Source of the DNA: Phenylobacterium sp. RIFCSPHIGHO2_01_FULL_69_31
Lineage (GTDB): Bacteria; Pseudomonadota; Alphaproteobacteria; Caulobacterales; Caulobacteraceae
NCBI RefSeq assembly: GCF_001824475.1
Contig: NZ_MHXN01000003.1
Location: 147,526-211,525, forward strand
Length of the DNA: 64,000 nucleotides
Reading direction: 5' to 3'
A program made the position numbers and the translations under genes. Under the pieces are notes generated by a model. The model saw only the letters and a program-made list of their open reading frames with translations, was not told the DNA's origin and searched no databases. This document shows positions 1 through 7,437 of this stretch, in pieces; the stretch's first letter is position 1; the number at the start of each line of letters is the position of its first letter.

Positions 1-42
1 CGGCGCGCGAAGCGGCGATCCGCGCCTTGCGCCGCCCGCCCA

Positions 43-552
43 TCACGCGGCCAATCCCGGGCGGCCGGAGAAGCGCGCGAAGACGATGCTTTCCTCCAGT
101 TCGACGTGCTCGCGGAACTCGCGCTCGTATTCGCGGCAAAGCGCATATAGCGCGCGCCAGTCGGAGCAGGCCTGCGCCGGCGCGTCGTATCCGCCTGTCA
201 GGTCTGTGAGGCGCCGGATGTCCGCCTCTGCCGAAGCGTGCTCGCTCTGCAACTGACGGAGCGTCGGCCACGGCGCGCCGCCCAGCCGCACGCGCGGCAT
301 CATCAGATGCCCCTCCCGCGCCTGATGGGCCGCCATCTCGGCCAGCATTCGCGCGAGGTGATCCGCGAGCGCGGACGGAAAGCCTTCCGCCTCGCGCCCC
401 TCGACCGCGCGGGCCAACGCCAGGGCGGCGCCAAGGCGCCGAAGGTGAGCCTGGTGATAGGCGAGGATCAGGCGGACGAGATCGATGTAGCCGAGGCGCG
501 AGCGAAGGTCGGTATCCGTAGATCCGCAAAGTGTGGGCGAGGTCTTCGACAT
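43..552 (-). CDS. hemerythrin-like domain protein
   Basis: 169 aa, all-alpha. Four helices carry the His/Glu pattern of hemerythrin (PF01814): AYHQAH near residue 31, HQAREGH in the middle, QSEHAS, and FREHVELEE near the C-terminus. Such proteins bind a non-haem di-iron site for O2 or NO, and RIC/YtfE relatives repair nitrosatively damaged iron centres. There is no N-terminal ScdA_N segment, so it is not full-length RIC. It is divergent from ubiT, with an FNR-type box between them, so a role in anaerobic or NO physiology is a reasonable inference. Start ATG 552 has GGAG only 3 nt upstream, so the start is moderately uncertain. Confidence 0.8.
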   Translation of the reverse strand: MSKTSPTLCGSTDTDLRSRLGYIDLVRLILAYHQAHLRRLGAALALARAVEGREAEGFPSALADHLARMLAEMAAHQAREGHLMMPRVRLGGAPWPTLRQLQSEHASAEADIRRLTDLTGGYDAPAQACSDWRALYALCREYEREFREHVELEESIVFARFSGRPGLAA

Positions 553-660
553 CAGCTCCGATCCGGCAGCGTGATGGTTACGTCATCGGCCATCCACCTC
601 CGCAGAACACACCCTACGACGCCAGGGCGCGCGGGTGATTGGCCGACCTCAAGTCGCGGC

Positions 661-674
661 TTGATCGCGCTCAA
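661..674 (+). promoter_or_regulatory. FNR-type box upstream of ubiT
   Basis: TTGATCGCGCTCAA matches the TTGAT-N4-ATCAA consensus at 9 of 10 positions. A -10-like TCTAGGTA lies at 695-702, with its TA 30 bp from the box centre. That is class II activator spacing for ubiT. The box also sits in the divergent region for the hemerythrin gene. Confidence 0.72.
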
Positions 675-726
675 GCGCGTCGCGCGCACCACCGTCTAGG
701 TATTCGGCGGCAGCAATGAGGATCCC

Positions 727-1263
727 ATGCGACGACCAGCGGGCCGGACCGACGGCCATAGGAAAGGGGCGGCGCCACGCCCTCCCCGGCGCTCTGCGCT
801 CGCGGGGCCCCTCGACGCTGTCCTAGGGGCCACGCTGCGCCGGGTGGCGCGGGAGAACCCGGCGGCCTTCGATCGACTGGGCGCCTATCGCGACGCGGCG
901 TTTCTCATCATCCCCAATGGCGCGCCGGTTGCGTTCCGGCTGGAACCCGCGGGGCGGCAGGGCCGGGTGACCGTGGTCCAGCCGGACGATCGGCAGCCGG
1001 TCGCAGCATGTGTGCGCGGTCCGCTGGTCGATCTCATCGCTCTGTTTGCCGGCGTCTATGACGCGGACGCGGCCTTCTTTGCGCGGCGCATTGAGGTCGA
1101 CGGCGACACCAGCGCGATCATGGCGCTGCACAATGCGCTGGAGGCGGCGGACCTCGGGGTCGGCGATCTCATCGGCGCTCCCCGCCATTTCCGCCCCCGG
1201 CTGAACGCGAGCCTTGCGGCCCTGCTTACCCTGGCACGGGCGCGGACCGCTCTCGGCGCATAG
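727..1263 (+). CDS. ubiT: UbiT, SCP2-domain lipid-binding factor of O2-independent ubiquinone synthesis
   Basis: 178 aa, close to the usual UbiT length (about 174). An SCP2-like sterol-carrier domain covers roughly residues 35-160. UbiT is known to bind prenylated ubiquinone intermediates and to work with UbiU-UbiV in anaerobic ubiquinone synthesis. Here it is the first gene of ubiT-ubiU-ubiV-FAD oxidase: its TAG stop is 1 nt from the ubiU ATG. The start ATG 727 follows GAGG at 5 nt. An FNR-type box and -10 lie just upstream, giving a short leader. The SCP2 fold alone is not specific; the assignment rests on context with ubiU and ubiV. Confidence 0.88.
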   Translation: MRRPAGRTDGHRKGAAPRPPRRSALAGPLDAVLGATLRRVARENPAAFDRLGAYRDAAFLIIPNGAPVAFRLEPAGRQGRVTVVQPDDRQPVAACVRGPLVDLIALFAGVYDADAAFFARRIEVDGDTSAIMALHNALEAADLGVGDLIGAPRHFRPRLNASLAALLTLARARTALGA

Positions 1264-1264
1264 G

Positions 1265-2257
1265 ATGGGGTCGCTCGAACTCGTGTGCCCTGCCGGCTCC
1301 CCGGCCATGCTGCGGGCGGCGGTCACCTCGGGCGCGGACGCCGTCTATTGCGGGCTGCGTGATGAAACCAACGCTCGCAACTTCCCCGGTCTCAACTTCT
1401 CGCCCGAGGAGCTCGCGGACGCCGTGGAGTGGGCGCATGGCCACGGGGCGCGGGTGCTCGTCGCGATCAACACCTTCGCCCGCGCGGGCCACGTCGAGGC
1501 GTGGCGGGCCGCCGTCGACACGGCCGTAGCGGCCGGCGCCGATGCGATCATCGCTGCCGACATCGGCGTGTTGTCCTACCTGCGCGACAGCCATCCTGGC
1601 CAGCGGGTGCATCTGAGCGTTCAGGCCGCGGCTGGCTCACCCGAGGCGATCGCGTTCTATGCGGACGCCTACGGCGTCCGCCGCGTGGTGCTGCCGCGGG
1701 TGCTTTCCGCACCGGAGATCGCCACTCTCACCTCCAGCGTGCCGGTCGAGATCGAGGCCTTCGTCTTCGGCGGCCTTTGCGTCATGGCCGAGGGGCGGTG
1801 CGCACTGTCCTCCTACGCCACTGGCCGTTCGCCCAACCTCTCCGGCGTATGCTCTCCGCCAGAAGCCGTGACCTTCGAGCGCTCGTCATCGGCCTTGACG
1901 CCGCGGTTGGCGGGCCTCGCCATCGATCGCTTCGCCCCGGGCGAACCGGCGGGATACCCCACCTTGTGCAAGGGTCGCTTCGAGACGGCAGGCGAAACAG
2001 CCTATCTGTTCGAGGAGCCGGTCAGCCTCAACGCCATGGGACTGCTCAAAGCGCTGCGCGACGCCGGCGTCAGGGCTGTGAAGGTCGAGGGGCGGCAGCG
2101 GGGCAAGGCCTACGTCTCCCGGGTCGCGTCGGCCTTCCGCGATGCCATCGATGCGCTGGACCGGGGGGAGACGCTCGACGGGTACGAACGCCGACTGTCA
2201 GACTTGGCCGAGGGGGGCCGGGAGACCGCGGGCGCCTATCGGAAGCGTTGGCGGTGA
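1265..2257 (+). CDS. ubiU: UbiU, U32-family O2-independent ubiquinone hydroxylase subunit
   Basis: 330 aa, peptidase U32 family. Four cysteines, C172, C179, C196 and C235, have exactly the spacing of the four [4Fe-4S] ligands of E. coli UbiU (169/176/193/232). The N-terminal CPAG motif and KVEGRQRG near the C-terminus are typical of U32. With UbiV it forms the iron-sulfur heterodimer that hydroxylates the ubiquinone ring without O2. The ATG at 1265 is used because it immediately follows the ubiT stop; an in-frame upstream ATG lies inside ubiT. Its end overlaps the ubiV GTG by 4 bp (GTGA). Confidence 0.95.
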   Translation: MGSLELVCPAGSPAMLRAAVTSGADAVYCGLRDETNARNFPGLNFSPEELADAVEWAHGHGARVLVAINTFARAGHVEAWRAAVDTAVAAGADAIIAADIGVLSYLRDSHPGQRVHLSVQAAAGSPEAIAFYADAYGVRRVVLPRVLSAPEIATLTSSVPVEIEAFVFGGLCVMAEGRCALSSYATGRSPNLSGVCSPPEAVTFERSSSALTPRLAGLAIDRFAPGEPAGYPTLCKGRFETAGETAYLFEEPVSLNAMGLLKALRDAGVRAVKVEGRQRGKAYVSRVASAFRDAIDALDRGETLDGYERRLSDLAEGGRETAGAYRKRWR

Positions 2258-3177
2258 CGGCCCATCGCATCGAACTGACGCTCGGACCGCTGCTGTTCCA
2301 TTGGCCCGAGGCTCGCGTCCGCGACCTGTACGCTCGGATCGCCGACGAGGCGCCCATCGACCGTGTCTATCTCGGCGAGGTGGTCTGCGGAAAGCGGGGG
2401 CCACGGGTCGCGACAGCGCTTGCGGAGGCCGCCGAGCGCTTGGACGCGGCGGGCAAGGCCGTCGTCTGGTCGACCCTGGCGTTGCCGGCGACGGCTCGGG
2501 AGTTGCGCGCTTCCGGTGAGCTGGCTTGTGCACCGGAGATGGTGGAACTGAACGATGCCTCCGGCCTCGCCCAGCGCCAGCCCGGAGCCCCTTTTGTCGC
2601 GGGCCCTTTCCTCAACGTCTACAACGAGGCTGCGGCGGCGGAGCTTGCGCGGCGCGGCTGCGTCCGGTTGTGCGGGAACGTGGAACTGTCCCTGGACGCC
2701 CTGGCCGTGATCGGCGCGAACTGCCCGGCCCTCGAGCTTGAGCTCTTCGCCTATGGCCGCCTGCCTCTCGCCCTCTCCAGCCGTTGCTATCACGCCCGCC
2801 ACCACGGCCGGCACAAGGACGCCTGCCAGTTCGTCTGCGAGCAGGATCCAGATGGACTGGACGTGCGCACGATCGACGGCGAGCCGTTCCTGGCGGTCAA
2901 CGGGATACAGACCCTCTCCTACGGTGTGCATCTGGCCGACGCGCCCGTGAACCGACTGCGTGAGGCCCGTGTCCAGGCCTTGCGCCTGTCGCCTCAGACT
3001 GGCGACATGGTGGAGATCGCCAAGGCGTTCCGACGCTTTGCGGACGAGGCAATCGACCCCGAGGGCCTGCGGCGCGCGGTGCTCGACGCGACGCCCCCGG
3101 CGCGGTTGGTGAACGGCTATCTGACTGGAGCGCCCGGCCTGCGCGCCGTCGCCATTCCGAGGGAGAGCCAACCATGA
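2254..3177 (+). CDS. ubiV: UbiV, U32-family partner of UbiU
   Basis: 307 aa from a GTG start that overlaps the ubiU TGA, implying translational coupling. Cysteines C45, C178, C191 and C195 reproduce the C39/C180/C193/C197 cluster-ligand pattern of E. coli UbiV, including the 13- and 4-residue spacings. It is the second subunit of the anaerobic hydroxylase, letting the cell make ubiquinone for nitrate respiration when the O2-dependent UbiF/H/I-type enzymes cannot work. The frame stays open upstream into ubiU, but similarity begins only at this GTG. It ends in a 4-bp ATGA overlap with the next gene. Confidence 0.95.
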   Translation: MTAHRIELTLGPLLFHWPEARVRDLYARIADEAPIDRVYLGEVVCGKRGPRVATALAEAAERLDAAGKAVVWSTLALPATARELRASGELACAPEMVELNDASGLAQRQPGAPFVAGPFLNVYNEAAAAELARRGCVRLCGNVELSLDALAVIGANCPALELELFAYGRLPLALSSRCYHARHHGRHKDACQFVCEQDPDGLDVRTIDGEPFLAVNGIQTLSYGVHLADAPVNRLREARVQALRLSPQTGDMVEIAKAFRRFADEAIDPEGLRRAVLDATPPARLVNGYLTGAPGLRAVAIPRESQP

Positions 3178-4556
3178 CCACGCTGCTGGCGACGCTGGAG
3201 GCTATTCTCGGGCCTGGGGGCCTGCTCACCGGCGAGGCGGCGGCGGAGCGGGCGTTCAGCCCCTGGACGCGGGCCGCAACCCCGCTGGCGATCGCGCGTC
3301 CACGATCGGCCCCCGAGGTCGCCCAGGTGCTGCGGACCGTGGCCGCCGCCGGCGGGTCCATCGTTCCCTGGGGTGGGCGGACCGGCCTGGTGGAGGGCAC
3401 GGCGGCCGAGGGCGCAGTCGCCCTGTCGCTCGATCGCATGGCCGCCGTGGAAGACATCGACCCTGTCGGGCAGACGATGACCGTCCAGGCGGGCTGCGTG
3501 CTCGCCACCGCCTGCGAGGCCGCCGCGGCCCAGGGACTCTTCCTGCCGCTGGACCTGGGCTCGCGGGGCTCGGCGACCATCGGCGGGACGATCTCGACCA
3601 ACGCCGGCGGCAACCGGGTGCTGCGCTACGGCATGATGCGGGACATGGTGCTGGGTCTCGAGGTCGTCCTCGCGGACGGAACGATCGTCACGGGCCTGAA
3701 CCGGCTCATCAAGAACAACGCCGGCTACGACCTGAAGCAGCTCTTCATCGGCTCGGAGGGCACCCTGGGCATCGTCACGCGGGCGGTCCTGCGCCTCAGG
3801 CCGACGCCGCCCGCGCAAGGAACGGCCCTGCTCGCGGTCGATACGTTCGAGGCCCTGCCCCGACTGTTGCGGGCCCTTGAAGCGGGGCTGCCCGGCCTCT
3901 CCGCCTTCGAGGTCATGTGGCCGGAATTCTACCGGCTGGTCACCACCGAGCCCGCCAGAGGCCGCCCCATCCTCCCCGACGGTCACGGCTACTACGTCCT
4001 GGTGGAGACCCTAGGGCCGGAAGACGGCGGCGCGTTGCTGGAGGCGCGGCTGGAGGCGGCCCTGGCGGACGGACTCGTGACCGACGCGGTGATCGCCAAG
4101 TCCCAGGCCGAGCGCGACCGCATGTGGGCCCTGCGCGACGACGTTGCACAGGTGGCCCGCAACGGCCCCGTGGCCACCTTCGACGTGAGCCTGCCGATCA
4201 CGGCCATGCCGGACTATGTCGCGGGCCTGCGCGCCGCGGTCGCCGGCCGTTGGCCAGGCGCGAGCGTGGTCGTGTTCGGTCACCTCGGCGACGGCAACCT
4301 GCACGTCATCGTCGGCCTTGCCGACGACGCCACGGCCCGCCCCGAGGTGGAGGCGCTGGTCTACGGTCCGCTCGCCACCTGCGACGGATCGATCTCGGCC
4401 GAGCATGGGGTCGGGCTCTCCAAGCGCGGCCACCTTGGCCTCTCCCGTTCGCCGGAGGAGTTGGACCTGATGCGCCGGCTGAAAGCCGCGCTCGATCCGG
4501 CGCAATTGCTCAATCCCGGCAAGGTCTTGCCGCCGGCGGATGGGTCCCACGGTTGA
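3174..4556 (+). CDS. FAD-binding oxidase of the GlcD / D-2-hydroxyacid dehydrogenase type, embedded in the ubi operon
   Basis: 460 aa. An N-terminal PCMH-type FAD domain has PWGGRTG near residue 65 and a GTISTNAGG phosphate-binding loop at 138-146. The C-terminal FAD-oxidase cap has GHLGDGNLH near 370 and AEHGVG near 409, typical of D-lactate, glycolate or D-2-hydroxyglutarate dehydrogenases. These enzymes oxidise a 2-hydroxyacid and pass electrons to quinone or another acceptor. It overlaps ubiV by 4 bp (ATGA), so it is co-translated with ubiTUV. The substrate cannot be read from sequence. It may feed electrons to the anaerobic quinone pool, or have a role in the O2-independent hydroxylation itself. 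Both are inference. Confidence 0.85.
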   Translation: MTTLLATLEAILGPGGLLTGEAAAERAFSPWTRAATPLAIARPRSAPEVAQVLRTVAAAGGSIVPWGGRTGLVEGTAAEGAVALSLDRMAAVEDIDPVGQTMTVQAGCVLATACEAAAAQGLFLPLDLGSRGSATIGGTISTNAGGNRVLRYGMMRDMVLGLEVVLADGTIVTGLNRLIKNNAGYDLKQLFIGSEGTLGIVTRAVLRLRPTPPAQGTALLAVDTFEALPRLLRALEAGLPGLSAFEVMWPEFYRLVTTEPARGRPILPDGHGYYVLVETLGPEDGGALLEARLEAALADGLVTDAVIAKSQAERDRMWALRDDVAQVARNGPVATFDVSLPITAMPDYVAGLRAAVAGRWPGASVVVFGHLGDGNLHVIVGLADDATARPEVEALVYGPLATCDGSISAEHGVGLSKRGHLGLSRSPEELDLMRRLKAALDPAQLLNPGKVLPPADGSHG

Positions 4557-4566
4557 TCTTGGACAA
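4553..4566 (+). promoter_or_regulatory. FNR-type box upstream of moaD-moaB-moeA
   Basis: TTGATCTTGGACAA matches 8 of 10 consensus positions and overlaps the stop of the preceding gene. GCTAGATG at 4587-4594 is a near-perfect GCTANAWC -10 element, with its TA 30 bp from the box centre. This predicts an anaerobic promoter for the molybdopterin genes. Confidence 0.68.
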
Positions 4567-4626
4567 ATGCCCGACGCCTCCGGCAGGCTAGATGGAGAGG
4601 CCCATGTCCATGGAAGCCTTTCCCTC

Positions 4627-4929
4627 ATGACCACCACCGCTTGCGCCCCGCCGCGCCCCGCCGGCCTGCCGTCGGCCGCGCTGCACGTTCTGTTCTTCGG
4701 CAAGGTCGCCGACCAGTTCGGGCGGTCCCTCCATCTGGTGATACCGCCGCAGGGTTGCCCGCTCTCGGCCGTCAAGTCGGCATTAGCGGACCTGGTCGAC
4801 GGCGGGGCCCAGGCGTTGTCCGCGTCCGGGGTCCGCGCCGCCGTCGCCCAGGAGCTCGTGCTAGACGACACCGCCTGGGTCCGCCCTGGCCAGGAGGTCG
4901 CCTTCTTCTCCGCCTTCTCGGGAGGCTGA
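4627..4929 (+). CDS. moaD: MoaD, molybdopterin synthase sulfur-carrier subunit
   Basis: 100 aa ubiquitin-like protein ending in Ser-Gly-Gly, the di-glycine tail that becomes the thiocarboxylate in molybdopterin synthase. The core reads VLFFGKVADQFG and the protein ends FFSAFSGG. The start is uncertain: ATG 4627 leaves an N-terminal extension of about 20 residues ahead of the beta-grasp fold, lies just downstream of the predicted FNR promoter, and lacks a clear Shine-Dalgarno. It is followed within 2 nt by moaB. No moaE (large subunit) is in the window, so the partner must be encoded elsewhere. Confidence 0.85.
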   Translation: MTTTACAPPRPAGLPSAALHVLFFGKVADQFGRSLHLVIPPQGCPLSAVKSALADLVDGGAQALSASGVRAAVAQELVLDDTAWVRPGQEVAFFSAFSGG

Positions 4930-4931
4930 CC

Positions 4932-5501
4932 ATGGACGCCGCCACGCCTCCCAAGGCCGCGCGCAGGCCGGGCGTCGACGCGACGCTGCCGTTCTACCCG
5001 CTCAACATCGCGGTGCTGACCGTCTCCGACACGCGCACGTTCGAGACCGACACCTCCGGCGGGCTGCTCGCCGACCGGCTGGTCGCCGCCGGGCATCGCC
5101 TCGCCCAACGCGCCATCGTGCCCGACGAGGTCGACGCCATCCGACTCCAGGTGCGAGCCTGGACCGAAGCCCAGGACATCGACGTGATCCTGGCCACCGG
5201 CGGCACCGGCTTCGCCCCGAGGGATGTGACGCCGGAGGCGGTGCGCCCCCTGCTTCGCCGCGAGATGGACGGGTTCGCGGCGGTCTTCCACCGCGCCAGC
5301 TACGGTACGGTGGGCGTCTCCACCCTCCAGTCCCGCGCCATCGCCGGCCAGATCGACGAGACGTTCATCTTCTGCGTGCCCGGCTCCACCGGCGCCTGCC
5401 GCGACGCTTGGGACCTGGTGCTGGCGGAGGAGCTGGACAGCCGTTTCAGGCCCTGCTCGCTCGTGGGTCAGGTGCCGAGGTATCGCGGTATCTGCCCGTG
5501 A
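4932..5501 (+). CDS. moaB: MoaB/Mog-type molybdopterin adenylyltransferase
   Basis: 189 aa with the MoCF-biosynthesis fold. Visible motifs are AVLTVSDTR, DTSGG, the TGGTGFAPRDVTPEA signature, and PGSTGACRDAWD. The family adenylylates molybdopterin before metal insertion. GGAGGCTGACC precedes the ATG, and the gene starts 2 nt after the moaD stop. The in-frame opening further upstream is rejected because it would overlap all of moaD. It ends in a 4-bp overlap with the GTG of moeA. Confidence 0.92.
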   Translation: MDAATPPKAARRPGVDATLPFYPLNIAVLTVSDTRTFETDTSGGLLADRLVAAGHRLAQRAIVPDEVDAIRLQVRAWTEAQDIDVILATGGTGFAPRDVTPEAVRPLLRREMDGFAAVFHRASYGTVGVSTLQSRAIAGQIDETFIFCVPGSTGACRDAWDLVLAEELDSRFRPCSLVGQVPRYRGICP

Positions 5502-6685
5502 TCGGGTTCGACGAGGCCTGCGGCTGCGTCGCCACCGCCGCGCGTCCCCTGGGCGTCGAGACCGTGTCCCTCGACGAGGCCTGGAACCGCGTGCTGGCCG
5601 AGGCCGTGGTGGCCGACCGCGCCGCGCCGGAGGCCGCCGTGTCGGCCATGGACGGATATGCCGTGCGCGACGCCGATCTTCGCGACGGGCTGGCGCGGCT
5701 GAAGGTCGTGGGCGAGGCGTTCGCCGGCCAGCTGGCGTATGATCGGCCGCTCGAACCTGGCGACTGCGTGCGCATCTTCACCGGCGCCCGAATCCCGCCC
5801 GGGGCCGACCGCGTGGTGATCCAGGAGCACGTTCGCGCCGAGGCCGGCGAGGCCTGGTTCGAAGGCCCTCTCGCCGCCGCGCGCCACATCCGGGCCGCGG
5901 GCTCCGACTTCAGACAGGGCGACGAGCTGCTGCCCGCGGGCGTCTTGCTGACGCCCCAGGCCCTGGTCACGGCAGCGGCCGCCGGCCGCGCGAGCCTCGA
6001 GGTCTATCGGAAGCCGCGGGTCTTCATCCTGAGCACCGGGGACGAACTGGTGGAGCCCGGCGCGGCCGCAGCGCCCGGGGCGATCTTCGAGAGCGTCTCC
6101 TTCGGCGTCGCGGCCCTCGCCCGCGCTTGGGGCGCGGAGGTTGTCGGCCGGGTGCGCGTGGGCGATGACCTCGACGCGCTACGGCAAGCCGCGGCGGCGG
6201 CGCTCGAGACCGCGGACGTGGTCGTCGCCACAGGTGGCGCGTCGGTCGGCGCGCGGGACTTCTCCTACGCCATGTTCGAGCCGTTCGGCGTGGAGCCGCT
6301 GTTCCGGAAAGTGGCCATCAAGCCCGGGAAGCCGGTGTGGCTGGGCCGCGTCGGCAGCCGCTTCGCCGTCGGGCTGCCCGGGAATCCGGCCGCCGCCATG
6401 GTGACGGCGCGGCTGTTCCTCGCCCCGCTCCTGGCTGGCCTGGGCGGCCGGCGGCCCGAGACGGCGCTGGAATGGGAGTCTCATCGCGCAGCCGTGGCGG
6501 CGGCCGCTGGCTGCGACCGCGACGGCTTTCTGCGTGCGAGCGGCGGCGGGCATGGCGCAAGGGCTCTGGGCGCCCAGGATTCAAGCGGCCAGGCCGAACT
6601 CGGAATGGCCGACCTGCTCATTCGGCGGCGCCCGCAGGCTCCCGCCCTCGCGGCGGGCGATCCCGTCGAGGCGCTGCGGTTCTGA
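5498..6685 (+). CDS. moeA: MoeA, molybdopterin molybdotransferase
   Basis: 395 aa, the usual MoeA length. Motifs in order are SAMDGYAVRDAD (about residues 50-61), the GDCVRIFTGARIPPGADRVV region, STGDELVEPG, VATGGASVG (MoCF motif) and KPGKPVWLG with GLPGNPAA. It inserts molybdate into adenylylated molybdopterin to give Moco, which is then used by NarG. The GTG start overlaps the moaB TGA (GTGA); upstream in-frame codons lie within moaB. It is the third gene of the moaD-moaB-moeA unit. Confidence 0.95.
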   Translation: MIGFDEACGCVATAARPLGVETVSLDEAWNRVLAEAVVADRAAPEAAVSAMDGYAVRDADLRDGLARLKVVGEAFAGQLAYDRPLEPGDCVRIFTGARIPPGADRVVIQEHVRAEAGEAWFEGPLAAARHIRAAGSDFRQGDELLPAGVLLTPQALVTAAAAGRASLEVYRKPRVFILSTGDELVEPGAAAAPGAIFESVSFGVAALARAWGAEVVGRVRVGDDLDALRQAAAAALETADVVVATGGASVGARDFSYAMFEPFGVEPLFRKVAIKPGKPVWLGRVGSRFAVGLPGNPAAAMVTARLFLAPLLAGLGGRRPETALEWESHRAAVAAAAGCDRDGFLRASGGGHGARALGAQDSSGQAELGMADLLIRRRPQAPALAAGDPVEALRF

Positions 6686-6712
6686 AGACGGGCCAGGCGT
6701 CGCCGCCCGGCG

Positions 6713-7249
6713 TCAGTCCAGATAGGGCGCGAAGAGGACCTCGTTTTCGAGACGCATGTGCTCGCGGAGGTCGCAGTCCAGCTTGCGGCACGCGGTGGCG
6801 AGGGCGCGCCAGGTCCCGCAGGCGTCCGGCCTCACCTCATAGCCGCGCATCAGCTCGTGGAGGCGGCGCAGCTGGTCTTCGACATCCACATGCTCCTCCA
6901 TCATCCGGCGCACGGGAAACCGGATCATCGGGCTGCCGCCACCGAGGATCATGGGAAACAGCACCTCTTCCTCCCGATGCTGATGGCTCTCCAGATCGTC
7001 GGCCATCATCGCCAGGTGATCCGCCAGCCCGTGCGGGCAGTCCGGTGCGTCCGCATGGACCGCCTCGACCTTCCTGGCCAGCCGGATGGCGACGGGAAAT
7101 TCGGCCCGGTGCACCGCGTGATACCGGGTGAGGATCAGCTCGATCAGGCCCGCGACATCCGGATCGGGCCGCGCGCCCGGGGAGGGCTTCATGAGCGCGC
7201 AGGAGAGCGGGGCGCGGCTAACCTCGGCGGATCCGGTTTCGTTCAGCAA
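6713..7249 (-). CDS. RIC/YtfE-like hemerythrin protein (di-iron)
   Basis: 178 aa from TTG 7249, chosen because AGGAG lies 7 nt upstream; the first ATG inside the frame (7192) has no Shine-Dalgarno. LILTRYHAVHR, ADHLAMM, SHQHREEEVLFPM, MEEHVDVEDQL and LREHMRLENEVLF match the C-terminal hemerythrin part of RIC (YtfE/ScdA/NorA), which repairs nitrosatively damaged iron-sulfur centres. The N-terminal ScdA_N domain is absent. It sits tail-to-tail with moeA and divergent from nrdJ. It is paralogous in style to the protein at the left end of the window. Confidence 0.85.
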   Translation of the reverse strand: MLNETGSAEVSRAPLSCALMKPSPGARPDPDVAGLIELILTRYHAVHRAEFPVAIRLARKVEAVHADAPDCPHGLADHLAMMADDLESHQHREEEVLFPMILGGGSPMIRFPVRRMMEEHVDVEDQLRRLHELMRGYEVRPDACGTWRALATACRKLDCDLREHMRLENEVLFAPYLD

Positions 7250-7437
7250 GGCGGGACTCCTTTGCCGCGAGACTAGGACGATAGGCCGCTCCGCGCCTTG
7301 AACCCCGCGGAGGGCTGGCTTGATGTTCGACAGGCCCGCGCCTGACGGTTTTCGCACCCTGCGACAGCGCCGCGCCGCGCCGGACGCCGCAGGGAATCGC
7401 CGAGCCTGCGTCTCCCCTATTCCTCTGGAGGCCGCCC

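Noticed and set aside
1429-2253. Upstream extension of the ubiV frame inside ubiU
   Set aside because: It is the +1 frame of ubiU; similarity to UbiV starts at GTG 2254.
7320-7333. Half FNR box TTGAT between the RIC-like gene and nrdJ
   Set aside because: The second half (GACAG) matches only 2 of 5, and no -10 sits at the spacing seen elsewhere.
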